Both the position numbers and the translations under genes were made by a program. 64,000 nucleotides of DNA from the NCBI GenBank assembly GCA_003255065.1, contig QAOA01002478.1, positions 194,825 to 258,824 of the forward strand, read 5' to 3'. The notes below the pieces were generated by a model that was given only the letters and a program-made list of their open reading frames with translations, was not told the origin of the DNA and ran no database searches. Position 1 is the stretch's first letter; each line of letters begins with the position of its first letter. This document shows, piece by piece, positions 48,301 through 58,119 of the stretch. The DNA is from Cercis canadensis. Taxonomy: Eukaryota; Streptophyta; Magnoliopsida; Fabales; Fabaceae.

Positions 48301-51300
48301 CTTCCTTACCTGAATGGTGAAGGAGCTGTGAATTTATAGGGATTTGATACAACCAATCAATCTCTCAAAATTAGTAATAGTCTAATCTAGGGGATTACAA
48401 ATAAATACAGCTTAATCTAAGGGATTTACAGTTATCCTATTAAATGAGCTATTTATGGAAAGTCACTGATTCTCCTTGATTGTCAATCCCGTAACCTTTG
48501 GGATTTCAACACTCCCTCTCAAGCTGAGGCATAGATATTAATCATGCTCAGCTTGCTTGTTAGTGCATTAAACGGAGGCTTAGGAAGACTCTTGGTAAGC
48601 ACATCTACAACTTGTTGCACTGTGCGCAGGTACCGTAGATTAATGGTACCATTGTCAATCTTTTCTTTGATGAAGTGTCTTTCTATCTCCACATGCTTAG
48701 TTCTGTCATGATGGACAGGATTGTGAGCAATACTTACAGCAGCTTTGTTGTCACAGTAGAGCTTTATAGGCATATAACTAGGAGCCCAAAGCTCTCTTAA
48801 CATGCGTTTTAGCCAAATACCTTCACATACACCATGAGCCAAGGCCCTGTATTCAGCCTCAACAGTACTTCGAGCAACCACAAATTGTTTCTTGCTTCTC
48901 CAAGTTACAAGGTTGCCCCACATGTAAGTGCAGTACCCTGAGGTTGAGCGCCTATCAATTATAGAACTTGCCCAATCTGCATCAATGAAGATTTCAATAC
49001 ATCTTGGACCTCCCCTTTTAAAAAACAGACCCTTTCCAGGAGACCCTTTCAAATATCTCAAAATTCTGTAGACTGCCTCCAAGTGCCCTTCTTTAGGAGA
49101 GTGCATGAATTGGCTCACTACACTTAAAGGAAATGCAATATCTGGCCTTGTGTGAGAGAGGTAAATTAATCTACCAACAAGGCGCTAGTACCTTCCCTTG
49201 TCTATGTCACTTCCTTCATCCTCATCACCTAGTTTTTTATTAGGTTCCATAGGTGTATCAGCTGGTCTACAGCCCAGCATGCCGGTTTCTTGTAATAGAT
49301 CCAGCACATATTTTTTCTGTGATATAGAAATACCGGTGTGACTTCAAGCTACCTCCACTCCTAGGAAATATTTTAGAGGTCCTAGGTCTTTTAGCTCAAA
49401 TGTTGTGCTGAGATATTTCTTCAAGAGTTGAATTTCTCCTAAATCATTACTGGTTATAACCATGTTGTCCACATAGACAATGAGGATGGTGATTTTTCCG
49501 TCTATTGAGTGTTTGAAAAACATAGTGTGATCTGTTTGGCCCTGATTGTACCCTCGTTTCTTCACAACTTGGATCAGCCTTTCGAACCATGCTCTAGGAG
49601 ACTGTTTTAGCCCATAAAGAACCCTTTTTAGTCTGCACACCTTTCCTTTCTACCCCTCAAAACCAGGCGGTATGTCCATGTAAACTTCTTCATTTAGCCT
49701 TCCATTGAGAAAGACATTCTTCACATCTAGTTGGTGAAGTGGCCAATCTGAATTTGCAGCCAAGGACAACAGAACTCTTATTGTGTTCAGTTTGGCCACA
49801 GGTGCAAATGTTTCTTGATAGTCTATCCCATAGGTCTGAGTAAAACCCTTAGCAACCAACCTTGCTTTGTACCTATCTATGCTTCCATCACTTTTGAATT
49901 TAATGGTGAACACCCATTTGTAGCCAATTGTTTTCTTTCCCGTAGGTAGGTTCTTGAGCTCCCATGTGCCATTTTTTTCAAGGGCATTCATCTCCTCTAA
50001 GACAGCTTTCTTCCATTCTGGTTTGGAAAGGGCCTCATCTATATTTTTAGGAATTTCTGTTTTGAAAAGATGAGTAGAAAAGGCACGGAATCCAAGGGAT
50101 AAATTTTCCAATGAAACAAATTTAGAGATAGGATGTTTTGTACATGTTCTTACCCCTTTGCTAATGGCAATTGGGAAGTCTTCAAGGTTCTGTTGTGGCT
50201 CTGTATGGATCTCAGCTGGCTTTGCAGGGCTCTTAGTGCTACCGGAGCAGATATTCGGCTTAGATTCTTGGCCTTGCTGTGTGTCTAATTTATCTGCCTT
50301 TGAAGAAGGATTCCTTCTTGAATAAACAAGCATTTTTGGTTGTTCAGTTTCTAGTATTGTCACAGGTTCAAGTTCTGGTATTGTCACAGGTTTTGGTTCA
50401 AGTGCTGGTTGACTATTTTTGGGAGGCACAAGATCCACACTTGGGTATGGGATAGGTAGGGGTGTAGGGTCAGATTGCAGGGGTATAGGTCCAGATTCTA
50501 GTTCTGTCTGTACAGGATCAGTAGGAGGTGTAGGTTCAGGTTTAAAATTGGTTTCCCTACACTCAACTTCACCTATATTCTTCCCCTGAAGTTGACAAGG
50601 GGGAAAGTAAGGATCGGTTTAAAAAAAAAAAGACATCTTTGGACACAAATAGACATTTGAGAGTGGGAGAATAGCATTTATATTCCTTTTGAGTAGGTGA
50701 GTACCCGACAAACACACACCTATGTGCCCTAGGATCAAGCTTAGACTGTTCGGAAAAATGAGAGTGAACAAAGGCCTTACACCCAAAAATTTTTGGAGTT
50801 AGAGAGGAAAACCTATAGTGAGGAAAGTTCTTTTGGAAGGCTGAGAGTGGTGTATGAAGATTAAGAACTTTGGATGGCATTTGGTTTATGAGATAGGCTA
50901 CAGTTAAAACTGCCTCTCCCCATAGATAATTTGGCACATTCATGGTAAACATAAGGGACCTAGTTAATTTTAGGAGGTGGCGGTTTTTTCTCTCAAAAAC
51001 CCCATTTTGTTGTGGAGTATAGGCACAAGAACTCTCATGAATTATACTATGGGATGTAAGGTATTCCCCTAAAACAGAATTAAAATACTCCCTGCCATTA
51101 TTAGTTCTGAAGGTTTGAATATTGGTGTGGAACTGATTTTGGATCATAGAGTGGAAGTTTTTGAATGTTTGAGAGGCTTCAGATTTTTCCTTTAGGAGAT
51201 ATACCCAGCATACCCTTGTGTGATCATCTATAAAGGTGATAAACCACCTAGCCCCCGAAATATTTTTCACCCGAGAGGCTCCCCAAATATCACTATGAAT

Positions 51301-54300
51301 GAGTGCAAATGGGCGAGAAGCAATATAGGGTTTTGCAACATAAGATACTTGGGTCTTTTTGGCTAATTGACAAATCTCACATGAAAAAGAACTAGGATTC
51401 TCATTAATAAATAAGTTTGGAAACAAACTTTTGAGATACAAGAAGTTGGGGTGACCTAACCTACAATGCCACATCATAATTTGACTAGAATTAGAAACAT
51501 TGGACACATTGGCAGTGAATGCTTGTTTATTCAAAGAGGCATGCTTGTTCCAAAAGTAGAGTCCATTAGACATACTAGCACTGCCAATCATCTTCCCCGA
51601 GATCTGCTCCTGTATAACACAGCAATTAGAGGTGAAGTTAACACGACATTTAGTGTCCCTAGTCAGTTTGCTAATGAATATTAGATTACAAGACAGGTTT
51701 GGGACATGGCGAACAGATTCAAGGACAAGATTATCAGTCAATTTAATTGTCCCAATACCAGCAACAGGTGATCTAGTACCATCTGCTACTCTTACCCGAA
51801 AATCATGTTTGCAAGGGGTATAAGCAGAAAATAGAGATGAGTTACCTATCATATGATATGAGGCTCCTGAATCAAATATCCAAGAAGCTAATTGTTCTAG
51901 GTCAAGGGTAGAAACAAAATGAGCAGTACCTTTTAGAGCTAAGGTGCACGTAGGGGATGAGGAATGGCCAAGGAGCTGGTGAAGATCCTCCAACTGAGAC
52001 TTTGTTAACTGAACATTAGCAACATCCTCTCCACTGAATTCTTCATAGGCAACTTGATGAGCTTTCCCTTCTCTCTTGTTCCTTGGCTTCCAACCTGGTG
52101 GAACCCCATGGAGTTGGAAACAAGTGTCTCGGGTATGTCCAGTCTTCTTGCAATGGCTGCATACAGGTCTTTCTCCATATTTTTTCTGTTTGTTTTCATT
52201 GTTTGTTCGGAATTTAGACTCTGAAAAACCCTTGGTGTAAAGGGAAAAATTCTCCATTGGGCTAGTCTTAGGATCCTTGTTGTCTCCTAACATCACTCTT
52301 CTTCTATTTTCTTCACGCCTAACCTCAACAAATGCCTCTCCAATAGCTGGTAGAGGTCTTCTCCCCAAGATTTTGCCACGTACCTCATCCAAATCCTTAT
52401 GCAGACCTGCTAGGAACTCATACAAGCGTTCCTTATCAAGGTGTTCCTTGAACTTGATGTGATCATCAACATCTCCCCAATCTGCTTCATAAAACAAATC
52501 CAACTCCTGCCACAATACCTTTAGAGAGTTATAGTAGCTGGTGACGTCAAGATTGCCTTGCCGAGTGTCTTTGAGTTTAATCTTGATCTCAAAAACTTGG
52601 GAGGCATTCTCTAAATCAAAGTAGTTTTCCTTAACAGCATCCCATATGGCTTTTGCTGTCTTGAAAAAAAGATAGGTTCTGCTGATGTGAGGCTCCATCG
52701 AATTGATGAGCCATGACATCACAATGGAATTGTTGAGTTCCCACATTACTTAAGTGGGATCATCGATTTTGGGCTTGCTGGCTTCTCCAATGAGGTAGCC
52801 CATTTTTCCTCGGCCTCTAATCACCATAAGAACAGATTGAGACCAGTGGAGGAAGTTTTTATGTCTAAAGTAGGTATAAATTGCACAGGCTTGCGACACA
52901 CCTTTGGTCGCGTCTCTGTCCACACGAACCTAGCGCATATTATCGGGAAGAGAAAATAGAGAAGAAGAAGAGGAGGAGAAGGAAAGAGATTTAGGTTTTG
53001 TGTATCAAAATGAGAGAAGCTCTGATGCCATGTAGATTTAGAAGATAGAAAGTAGAAAATGGAAGCCGTAGCCCTTAATCGGGGTAGGCACCTTGCATAT
53101 ATTCAGAATAGGAGAGAATACAGTATTCAATTAGGAAATGACTATTTTACCCTTACTCACTAACAAACCATATCACATCTTGTGCATGAAGCTTGAAATT
53201 TTTAAAATTTTTCGCCAACTTAGAAGTTTATTTTAATGCAGAATTTATGTTCAATTTCTATGATCAAATTAAAAATAAATTTACATATGTAACTAACTTT
53301 TTAGAATACATGCACATGTCAATCAAACTAGTTTTTAATAAATGTGATCAACTTCATTTTATATTTGCAATGCAAGAAACAATATTTATCACGATACAGA
53401 AACCTAACACATCAAAAGGCTTGCCGAGACTCACATATGTGATGTTTTAGCTCATCAAACTGCATATAATAATTCTGAGAAAAAGTTGTTACACTTCTAC
53501 AACCAAGAAATGTACACCAAAAAGCATAACTGGCAACATGTCCATGTAAACAAAAGTGGAGATAAAAGGAGACAAAAATATAATAGAAAAGCAGCTGAGG
53601 AAATTAAGTAGTAAAATTTCTGACCTGATCAGCAACTACCTCAACCAACTCTAACTCATGTGCACGCCACTGTCTGGCACTATCTGATGGAAGCATCAAT
53701 ACCATCAAAGCATAGTTTCTTGTTGAAACCTCTGGCAAGTCATATATTTGGAAATTAGACAGATGTAGAAGAGGGACCCGAACAGCAACCACCTCCCCAG
53801 ACACGTATTTTCCTGCATGAGGCCTTAGTCTAGCCACTGGGGAATTTGGTGAAACCTTAACTGCACGGTTGCTACTAAATACTTGATTGATCACAGGAAG
53901 ATGGATGGGTACTGTGTATCCAACTGGGTTCTGCTGTCGCAATGTGTAGGAGAGTTGAAGCTCCAACCCAGTCCGTGTTGGCATCCATAATGCACACTCC
54001 TCCAGTGCCAAAGTTCTACCCAATTCGATAAAAGTTGTTTTCAGTATGGTGTGTCGATCAAGAGTGCTTCTAATCTCATGAGTCAGCATCCTAACATATC
54101 GACCAGTTTCTTCCTGTGTGAGAATCCGGCCCATTTCTCTATCAAGCTCTGCAGCCTTGTTCTTCAAAAATAGTTCTCTAGTTTTGACACTTAATAAATC
54201 AGGAATAATATGTACAAGCATAAGGGCAGTTGCACATGATACCACAGCAGTGAAAACCTTAGCAGTGGTCATTATTACTGCCACAGTTCTTGAATGCACT

Positions 54301-54530
54301 GTAAAGGTCCATAAATTAATTAGATGTGTTGCTCCGCATAGAACTATAAAAGCACCAAACTGAACAAGGACCCATTTATATGGAAATACAGCCGATTTCT
54401 TTACAAAATATATCAGCTCTAGCGGGATTGAGAAATAAGCAAGAGCAATGAAGAAATCTGAAATATATTGATATCTCATCAACAATTCATCAGCTGGCCA
54501 TTGTGGATCAATACAGTTGCAGAGTTCCAT
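29993..54530 (-). CDS. ETR1: Ethylene receptor ETR1 (whole gene, six coding exons)
   Basis: Complement of join(29993..30347, 42988..43185, 43350..43477, 43577..43843, 43936..44304, 53625..54530) gives 2223 nt, 740 aa, close to the usual ETR1 length. All junctions are GT/AG and in phase. The product is a subfamily-I ethylene receptor: an ER-membrane, copper-dependent disulfide dimer that signals through CTR1. Visible residues are Cys4 and Cys6 (dimer disulfide), Pro36, Ile62, Cys65 and His69 (copper/ethylene site), a GAF domain (about 158-307), a histidine kinase domain with His353 ([11 protein letters not shown]), N box (NVVGNAVKF), G1 (DSGSG), F box (FTKFAQ), G2 (GGSGLGLAI), and a receiver domain with Asp620/621, phospho-acceptor Asp663 and Lys716. 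Transposons in introns 1 and 5 stretch the gene to 24.5 kb. Part of that length is the apparent assembly duplication at 32440-44393. Confidence 0.93.
31500..36642 (-). mobile_element. Ty1/Copia retrotransposon with both LTRs, in ETR1 intron 5 (copy A)
   Basis: 5143 bp with LTRs 31500-31713 and 36427-36642 (TGTGAGATTGG...TTCTAACA). The primer site for initiator-Met tRNA (TGGTATCAGAGC on the - strand) is at 36415-36426 and the purine tract is at about 31712-31725. The target duplication is ATGTT (31495-31499) on one side and ATGCT (36643-36647) on the other. The allelic-looking copy B has ATGTT at 42605-42609, so the right side carries one later substitution. LTRs of about 215 bp and near-identical termini suggest a fairly recent insertion. 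It lies in the same (antisense-to-window) orientation as ETR1. Confidence 0.9.
31721..35932 (-). pseudogene. Copia gag-pol, copy A (frameshifted)
   Basis: The gag-pol polyprotein starts at 35932 ([13 protein letters not shown]). In order: gag; CCHC knuckle ([14 protein letters not shown]); protease with [13 protein letters not shown]-pre-integrase ([12 protein letters not shown]); integrase ([26 protein letters not shown]); reverse transcriptase ([11 protein letters not shown]); and RNase H ending near 31721. Breaks seen: a 7-nt deletion relative to copy B in gag near 35572; a frameshift in the integrase C-terminal part near 34020 (one extra T against copy B); a TGA near 33785 where copy B has CGA; and a TGA after 'NPSRY' near 32387. 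Catalytic motifs are intact but this copy cannot make a full polyprotein. Confidence 0.85.
37026..38342 (-). pseudogene. ETR1: Second copy of ETR1 exons 2-5 (probable assembly duplicate)
   Basis: Exons 37026-37223, 37388-37515, 37615-37881 and 37974-38342, exactly 5962 bp from the copy at 42988-44304. All four exons are open with good splice sites, so it is not decayed. It differs by few bases: exon 4 here encodes 'QDVSNLF' where the other copy has the more usual 'QDVPNLF'. The upstream side is cut at the N (38432), 90 bp before exon 2, and no exon 1 copy exists. If real, it would place a repeated kinase-domain block inside the gene. More likely it is the other allele. Confidence 0.75.
38433..42604 (-). 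mobile_element. Same Copia element, copy B (left end cut at the N)
   Basis: Copy of 32440-36642. The 5' LTR is 42389-42604, the primer site 42377-42388, and the target duplication ATGTT is at 42605-42609. The 3' LTR and RNase H are missing because the sequence starts at the N. The long frame 38371-41574 (1067 codons, its first codons running across the N) keeps protease ([10 protein letters not shown]), integrase and reverse transcriptase ([11 protein letters not shown]) in one frame. A 1-nt deletion near 41716 relative to copy A shifts the frame within gag (start at 41927). Confidence 0.85.
42988..44304 (-). CDS. ETR1: ETR1 exons 2-5 (GAF end, histidine kinase, start of receiver)
   Basis: Exon 2 is 43936-44304 (369 nt, residues 303-425, His353 in MNHEMRTP). 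Exon 3 is 43577-43843 (267 nt, residues 426-514, N box NVVGNAVKF). Exon 4 is 43350-43477 (128 nt, G1 DSGSG, F box FTKFAQ, G2 GGSGLGLAI). Exon 5 is 42988-43185 (198 nt, end of the kinase and MDDNG of the receiver). Introns between them are 92-164 bp with GT/AG borders. This copy is contiguous with exon 1 upstream, so I use it for the gene model. Subfamily-I receptors keep all kinase motifs, as here. Confidence 0.92.
45271..45395. repeat. 62-bp direct repeat flanking a single N
   Basis: 45271-45332 and 45334-45395 are 62-bp copies (two substitutions by eye) with N at 45333, inside the LINE 3' region. Same pattern as the other N joints. Confidence 0.85.
47612..48161. repeat. 242-bp direct repeat near a single N
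   Basis: 47612-47853 and 47920-48161 are 242-bp near-identical copies of the LINE reverse transcriptase start. An N at 47854 follows the first copy, then 65 bp unique to the second contig end. The second copy continues the reverse transcriptase further ('[17 protein letters not shown]') than the first, consistent with two partly overlapping contig ends. Confidence 0.8.
48321..53177 (-). mobile_element. Second Ty1/Copia element, in ETR1 intron 1 (decayed)
   Basis: The primer site is GCTCTGATGCCA on the + strand (53019-53030), a one-base variant of the initiator-Met type. The purine tract lies near 48512-48525, and the 3' LTR start (TGTTGAAATCCC on the - strand) is at 48511. The 5' side sequence 53031-53177 begins tgtagattt and could be LTR, but it does not match the 3' LTR. 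One or both LTRs are therefore truncated or rearranged. The left end abuts the LINE at about 48312-48320. Confidence 0.75.
48519..52930 (-). pseudogene. Copia gag-pol of the intron-1 element (inactivated)
   Basis: Order on the - strand: gag from about 52930, with an in-frame stop near 52750; CCHC knuckle ([14 protein letters not shown]); protease [13 protein letters not shown]-pre-integrase ([13 protein letters not shown]); integrase; reverse transcriptase (49650-50438 and 49344-49640); RNase H (48519-49118). Two catalytic acidic residues are lost through G-to-A changes: the integrase motif S/T-D-N-G reads RTNNGREYF, and the reverse transcriptase YVDD reads YVDN. Further stops and frameshifts lie near 50569-50440, 49645, 49343 and 49185. 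Old, inactive copy, unrelated in detail to the intron-5 Copia. Confidence 0.85.
53625..54530 (-). CDS. ETR1: ETR1 exon 1 (ethylene-binding and GAF domains)
   Basis: 906 nt, residues 1-302. It starts [17 protein letters not shown] with Cys4 and Cys6. Three membrane helices follow at about 23-44, 53-74 and 88-112, holding Pro36, Ile62, Cys65 and His69 of the copper/ethylene site. The GAF domain follows. The exon ends ...GATCAG with donor GTCAGA, in phase with exon 2 ([13 protein letters not shown]). No frameshift or missing key residue. The ATG is supported by the family-constant N-terminus. Intron 1 (44305-53624) is 9.3 kb because of the LINE and the second Copia. Confidence 0.95.
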
Positions 54531-56211
54531 AGTGATTCAACCACCTAAGCCAAATCCTCCTTCTCTACATAACTGCATTAGACGATGGACATTTTTAGCA
54601 CCAAAAAGATGGAGATGGAGTAGAACAAAGTAAAAAATAATCCTGAAGACAGTTAGTAATTAACCACCCATATCACAAGATCCACTTTGCCCAACATTTT
54701 CTCTCATTATATTGCAGAACAGGGATAAGGACAAAAGTGACAATGGGGCTATGCAGCAACTCTGTTACAGAGAAGCAAAATCCCATTTTATCCTTATGAA
54801 ATGAAGGCAGCAACACCTGACGCGAGTACTACCAGTGATAACACAAGAAAATCTCTAATTACAAAATTCTAATACCAACACTGGCTTGGTGCATATTAAC
54901 TGTGAATCATGTAATATTGTCTCCCAATAGAAATGAGCAGTTCCAAAAAGCACAATAAATCTGACATATCAATGTAACTAGAAAATCTTTCACCCACTAC
55001 AAAAAATTAGTGGCAAAGAACTCGTCAATATACCAAACAAAGCTCTTTTCTTTTATAAAACCCAGACATAGCCTCCTCGCATAAATTTAATGCACAGCGT
55101 ACACTCACCATTTACACCAGGTTCAACAACAATTCACTGATCCTGAACATACATGTGTATATGGATCTCAAAATTTCAAGTTTTACTGGTGAATAATACA
55201 AACTCAACATTAGACTGGGTTGATTTGTTGTCTCCTCCACATCTGGACTTATCATAATTGAATAAATATCACTTGAGGTCTTCTACTGTCCTACTTACAG
55301 TTCTGCATGGCTCATTCCACAGAAATGGTCTGCTGGATATTTGTCATTTGGTAGGAGTTAAAATGGATGGAGTAGAGGGGGAGGATTAATAGTTAGCAAT
55401 ATAAATAGACCAAAAATAAGCCTTGATTCATAGTGGACTTTTTTATCCTCCCTTTTGCTGCTCCAATTTTGACTCCATCATCCAAGCATAAATTACAGAC
55501 CTTGACTTATCCAAGCATAAAATACAAAAATCTAGCTTCAACCTACATGAATAATTTTCTTTCAATACACTACAATATAATTTGTAGTATTCTAGAATGT
55601 TTGGCAAAACTAGTATGTTGCTTTACCATGCTAATAAACACTGTCACTTGATTACATACCAAAAGAAGCATTTTGTTGAGTTGAGTGAGACATTTACTAT
55701 GATTTTCAAGCCTCAATGGTATTATCTTTTTTGATCCTCCAAATTCTCCTATTTTAATTTTCTTGTTGGAAGCTCTGACCTCAAAATTTGCACTAAATCT
55801 TACAAATCTTACTGTGTTTGTCACTCATCTACCAAGCTCCCTACAAAACTCCCACTAGCTAAGTCATGTCAGTCATTCATCCACATTTCCATACCGGCAT
55901 ACCCTTTTACTCACTAAAAAAAGTCCAAATCCAAATCAATTCTTTTCATCCCTCCAGTATATTGATACCTTTTTGGTTTGACTCAGAATACATCCCAAAG
56001 CCTCCCTTACAGTTTCTCTGCCTTCTATTTAAGAACATCTGAATTCTGGACCCATCATTTCTACCATCATGTGACTTTCAAAAATTCTAATTTTATCTAC
56101 TAGCGCTATTAGGCCTCTACAGTTCCCATTGACAGGTCTACCTGGAAGCAGGTCCCCTCCCCTAGAATGCTCAATAACTCCTTTAGCCAATCCCATGATT
56201 CAAGTAGTACT

Positions 56212-56618
56212 GCATGTTTGGTATACAAAATGGTGATAACATTCCAGGTTCTATTCCATGGAATGAGCATTCCTATGTTTTGTAGCAAAAAAAAAGAAAA
56301 AAAAGCACAGAATAGGGATTCCATTCCGAGACTGATTCCATTGCAGCGGGAATCAGTTCTCACCTTGAGAGGTAGGATTGCTGATTCCATGCACCATGAA
56401 ATGCGATTAATGCATTCTTTTCCGAACATATCCTCATTAATTTCACAGAATGACCCAAACTACCCTTGAGGGACATTTATGTCTTTTATGAATGATTCTA
56501 ATTCCATTCCACATTGATTCCATAAACTACCAATTATGGAATAGAAATGACCCTTCCATTTCAGCCCATCTTATTCCTATTCTAATTCTACGATTTTCAT
56601 TTCATGTACCAAACGAGT
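56212..56618. mobile_element. MITE-like element in the probable ETR1 5' UTR intron
   Basis: About 405 bp. The left end 'catgtttggtatacaaaatg' pairs with the complement of the right end 'cattt...catgtaccaaacgag' (GTTTGGTA core). The interior is rich in 'attcc/ggaat' motifs. Non-coding. The ends resemble common plant hAT- or Harbinger-type MITEs, but no target duplication could be fixed. Confidence 0.45.
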
Positions 56619-56944
56619 CAGAAGCATCAGTAATCAAATTGGCTTCCTTAAGCATTCACCACATGTAAAAGACTAGAACAATAAGAGGTGTAGCTACACT
56701 AGGAGTATCTCCCTAACATTATCAAACAGGTGAGATATAATTTTAGGTAATTATCCATCGGAATCAATAAAGAGCAAAATGGGTGAGTCATAACTCATAA
56801 GTGATTGGGAAATGGAAAAGTTGTCAATATCACTCACTATATAGAAATACCAGTCAAATAGACAATAATAAACACTTGGCACTATTGAGTATACCATTTC
56901 TCAATAATATCTCTAACATGCCATTGAGGATTGGTGGGTCTTAC

Positions 56945-57290
56945 CTCAAATTGAAACCTTGATACCAGTGTGTGATGGGTCTGTCAGCAGCTTCGAGAAC
57001 CTTCGGTTGGGTCAGTGCAGAATTGGAAGCAGAGTTGACTTTGCTGCGATTTCTGGGTCCAACCTTCGTGAAGAAGCAAGCTTGAAACTGCAGCGTGAGG
57101 GATGAGAAGCAGAAGAGAGAGAACTTGATAAAGCAATTGAGAAAAGAGAAGGGAATAGCTAGAGAGAGAAAGGGAGAGTGTGAAGAAAGATAGAGAGAAA
57201 CTGCAGATAGTGCTTTGTGTTAATCTGTGTTTCTCTCGATGAGATTTCATTTCAGACAGCAAAGAAAACAACGAGATCTGCGGTAGAAAA
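56945..57290 (-). other. ETR1: Probable ETR1 5' UTR exon
   Basis: On the - strand a pyrimidine-rich leader (about 57290 down to 56945) ends at a strong donor, TTTGAG^GTAAG. A plausible acceptor (GGCTTAG^GTGG, exon from 54544) lies 14 bp before the ETR1 ATG, giving a 2.4-kb 5' UTR intron. Plant ETR1 genes commonly have a 5' UTR intron. The transcription start is not visible. A 95-codon frame (57271-56984) would be an upstream ORF if transcription starts beyond it. The only other content of 54545-56944 is the MITE-like element. Confidence 0.5.
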
Positions 57291-57412
57291 GAAGAAGAAC
57301 CGAGTCAGATTGAAATGCCGGTGAGGACAATTTTGGAAATCTGTAGCCTTTGTGGCGGTTCTCATTATTTTTTCTCCAATTTTATTTAGCAAATACGTAA
57401 ATGAATTCTATG

Positions 57413-57561
57413 CGCTCTTTCACCGAATTAATGCAGTAGGAAAACAAATTTACGAAACTAGTGTAGTTTTAAACTATTTTACAAAAATAATATAGCTTTT
57501 TAATATTCAAAAATAAAAAATAAAAAGGAATCTGGCAGGTACGGGCCCCACTAGACGTGCC
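57413..57561 (+). repeat. Left terminal inverted repeat of the PMD-MULE
   Basis: Starts CGCTCTTTCACCGAATTAATG. It matches the complement of 62583-62720 (TGGCTCTTTAACCGAATTAATG...) with few substitutions and an A-rich length difference, ending around 'ggcaggt.c.ggaccccac'. Confidence 0.88.
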
Positions 57562-57702
57562 AAATGGCCAACGGCGCGTCTCCAAGGGACGTGCCACTTG
57601 CCAAACGGCACGTCTCCAAGGGACATGCCACTTGCCCAACGGCACGTCTCCAAGGGAAATGCCACTTGCCCAACGGCACGTCTAGTTGGGACGTGCCACT
57701 AC
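57555..57702 (+). repeat. 34-bp tandem repeat with ACGT cores
   Basis: Units start at 57555, 57589, 57623, 57657 and (partial) 57691, exactly 34 bp apart. The core is 'acgtgccacttgcc' plus 'caacggcacgtctccaaggg'. Each unit contains ACGTGCC and its inverted partner GGCACGT, so each can fold on itself. Similar ACGT/ggcacgtc motifs recur to about 57850 and at the right end of the element and in the neighbouring inverted-repeat element. Confidence 0.9.
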
Positions 57703-57926
57703 TCAATCAGCGCTTCCCTCTTTGTCATTCCTCGGTCTTTTCCATTCATGTGGGTCCCACATCTCTGCCAAATGGCACGTCTTGTAGGGATGCGCAGTGA
57801 GGCATTTGGCATGTGCCCACTAAACATGCCATATGGCAACCGACACGTCCAATTTTGTCTCCTCACCTCCGAAGTTTTGTTGGGGGAAATTGCGTGACTC
57901 CGTTGGTTGGCGATGTGTCCGAACCC

Positions 57927-57935
57927 TATAAATAC
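57927..57935 (+). promoter_or_regulatory. TATA-like box ahead of the transposase remnant
   Basis: TATAAATAC at 57927 on the + strand, just inside the left terminal region. It is followed by a 'cacacaacaaacagcagaaa' leader and, beyond the tandem repeats, the transposase start at 58980. Plausible TIR promoter of mudrA; not tested. Confidence 0.4.
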
Positions 57936-58119
57936 CTCCACAGAGAGCAGCTTCACACAACAAACAGCAGAAATCTTACACTACAAAGGAGAGAGTTTTT
58001 AGAGGAGGAAGGTTGCTCACTTTCTAGAGAAGGATTGATAGCCAAGGTTCTATCTAGTTTTTTTTAAAAAACACTTTTGTGGAGTGATAATTTATAAGGT
58101 ACGCTTAAATTTAAATTAT

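Larger units (their letters stand above)
45248..48320 (-). mobile_element. 5'-truncated LINE (L1-type) with RNase H, in ETR1 intron 1
   Basis: On the - strand a LINE ORF2 remnant runs from about 48320 to a poly(A) tail (T run at 45248-45261). Recognisable parts in order: reverse transcriptase start ('[18 protein letters not shown]', then '[20 protein letters not shown]' and '[14 protein letters not shown]'); '[20 protein letters not shown]'; catalytic FADD near 47345; the thumb/connection region (46773-47210, '[10 protein letters not shown]', '[20 protein letters not shown]'); the zf-RVT region (46074-46646); and an RNase H domain (45344-45916, '[12 protein letters not shown]', '[17 protein letters not shown]'). 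It has many stops and frameshifts. The endonuclease end is missing. Plant L1 elements often carry a C-terminal RNase H. Confidence 0.85.

Noticed and set aside
54994..55030. CACTACAAAAAATT resembling a CACTA end
   Set aside because: No subterminal repeats and no partner end; probably chance.
57555..57702. CRISPR-like spacing of 34-bp repeats
   Set aside because: There are no unique spacers between units, the units are contiguous, and this is a plant nuclear region.
57564..58067. Open frames over the 34-bp repeats and MULE left end
   Set aside because: Products of the tandem repeat read in several frames; no domain and no initiation context.
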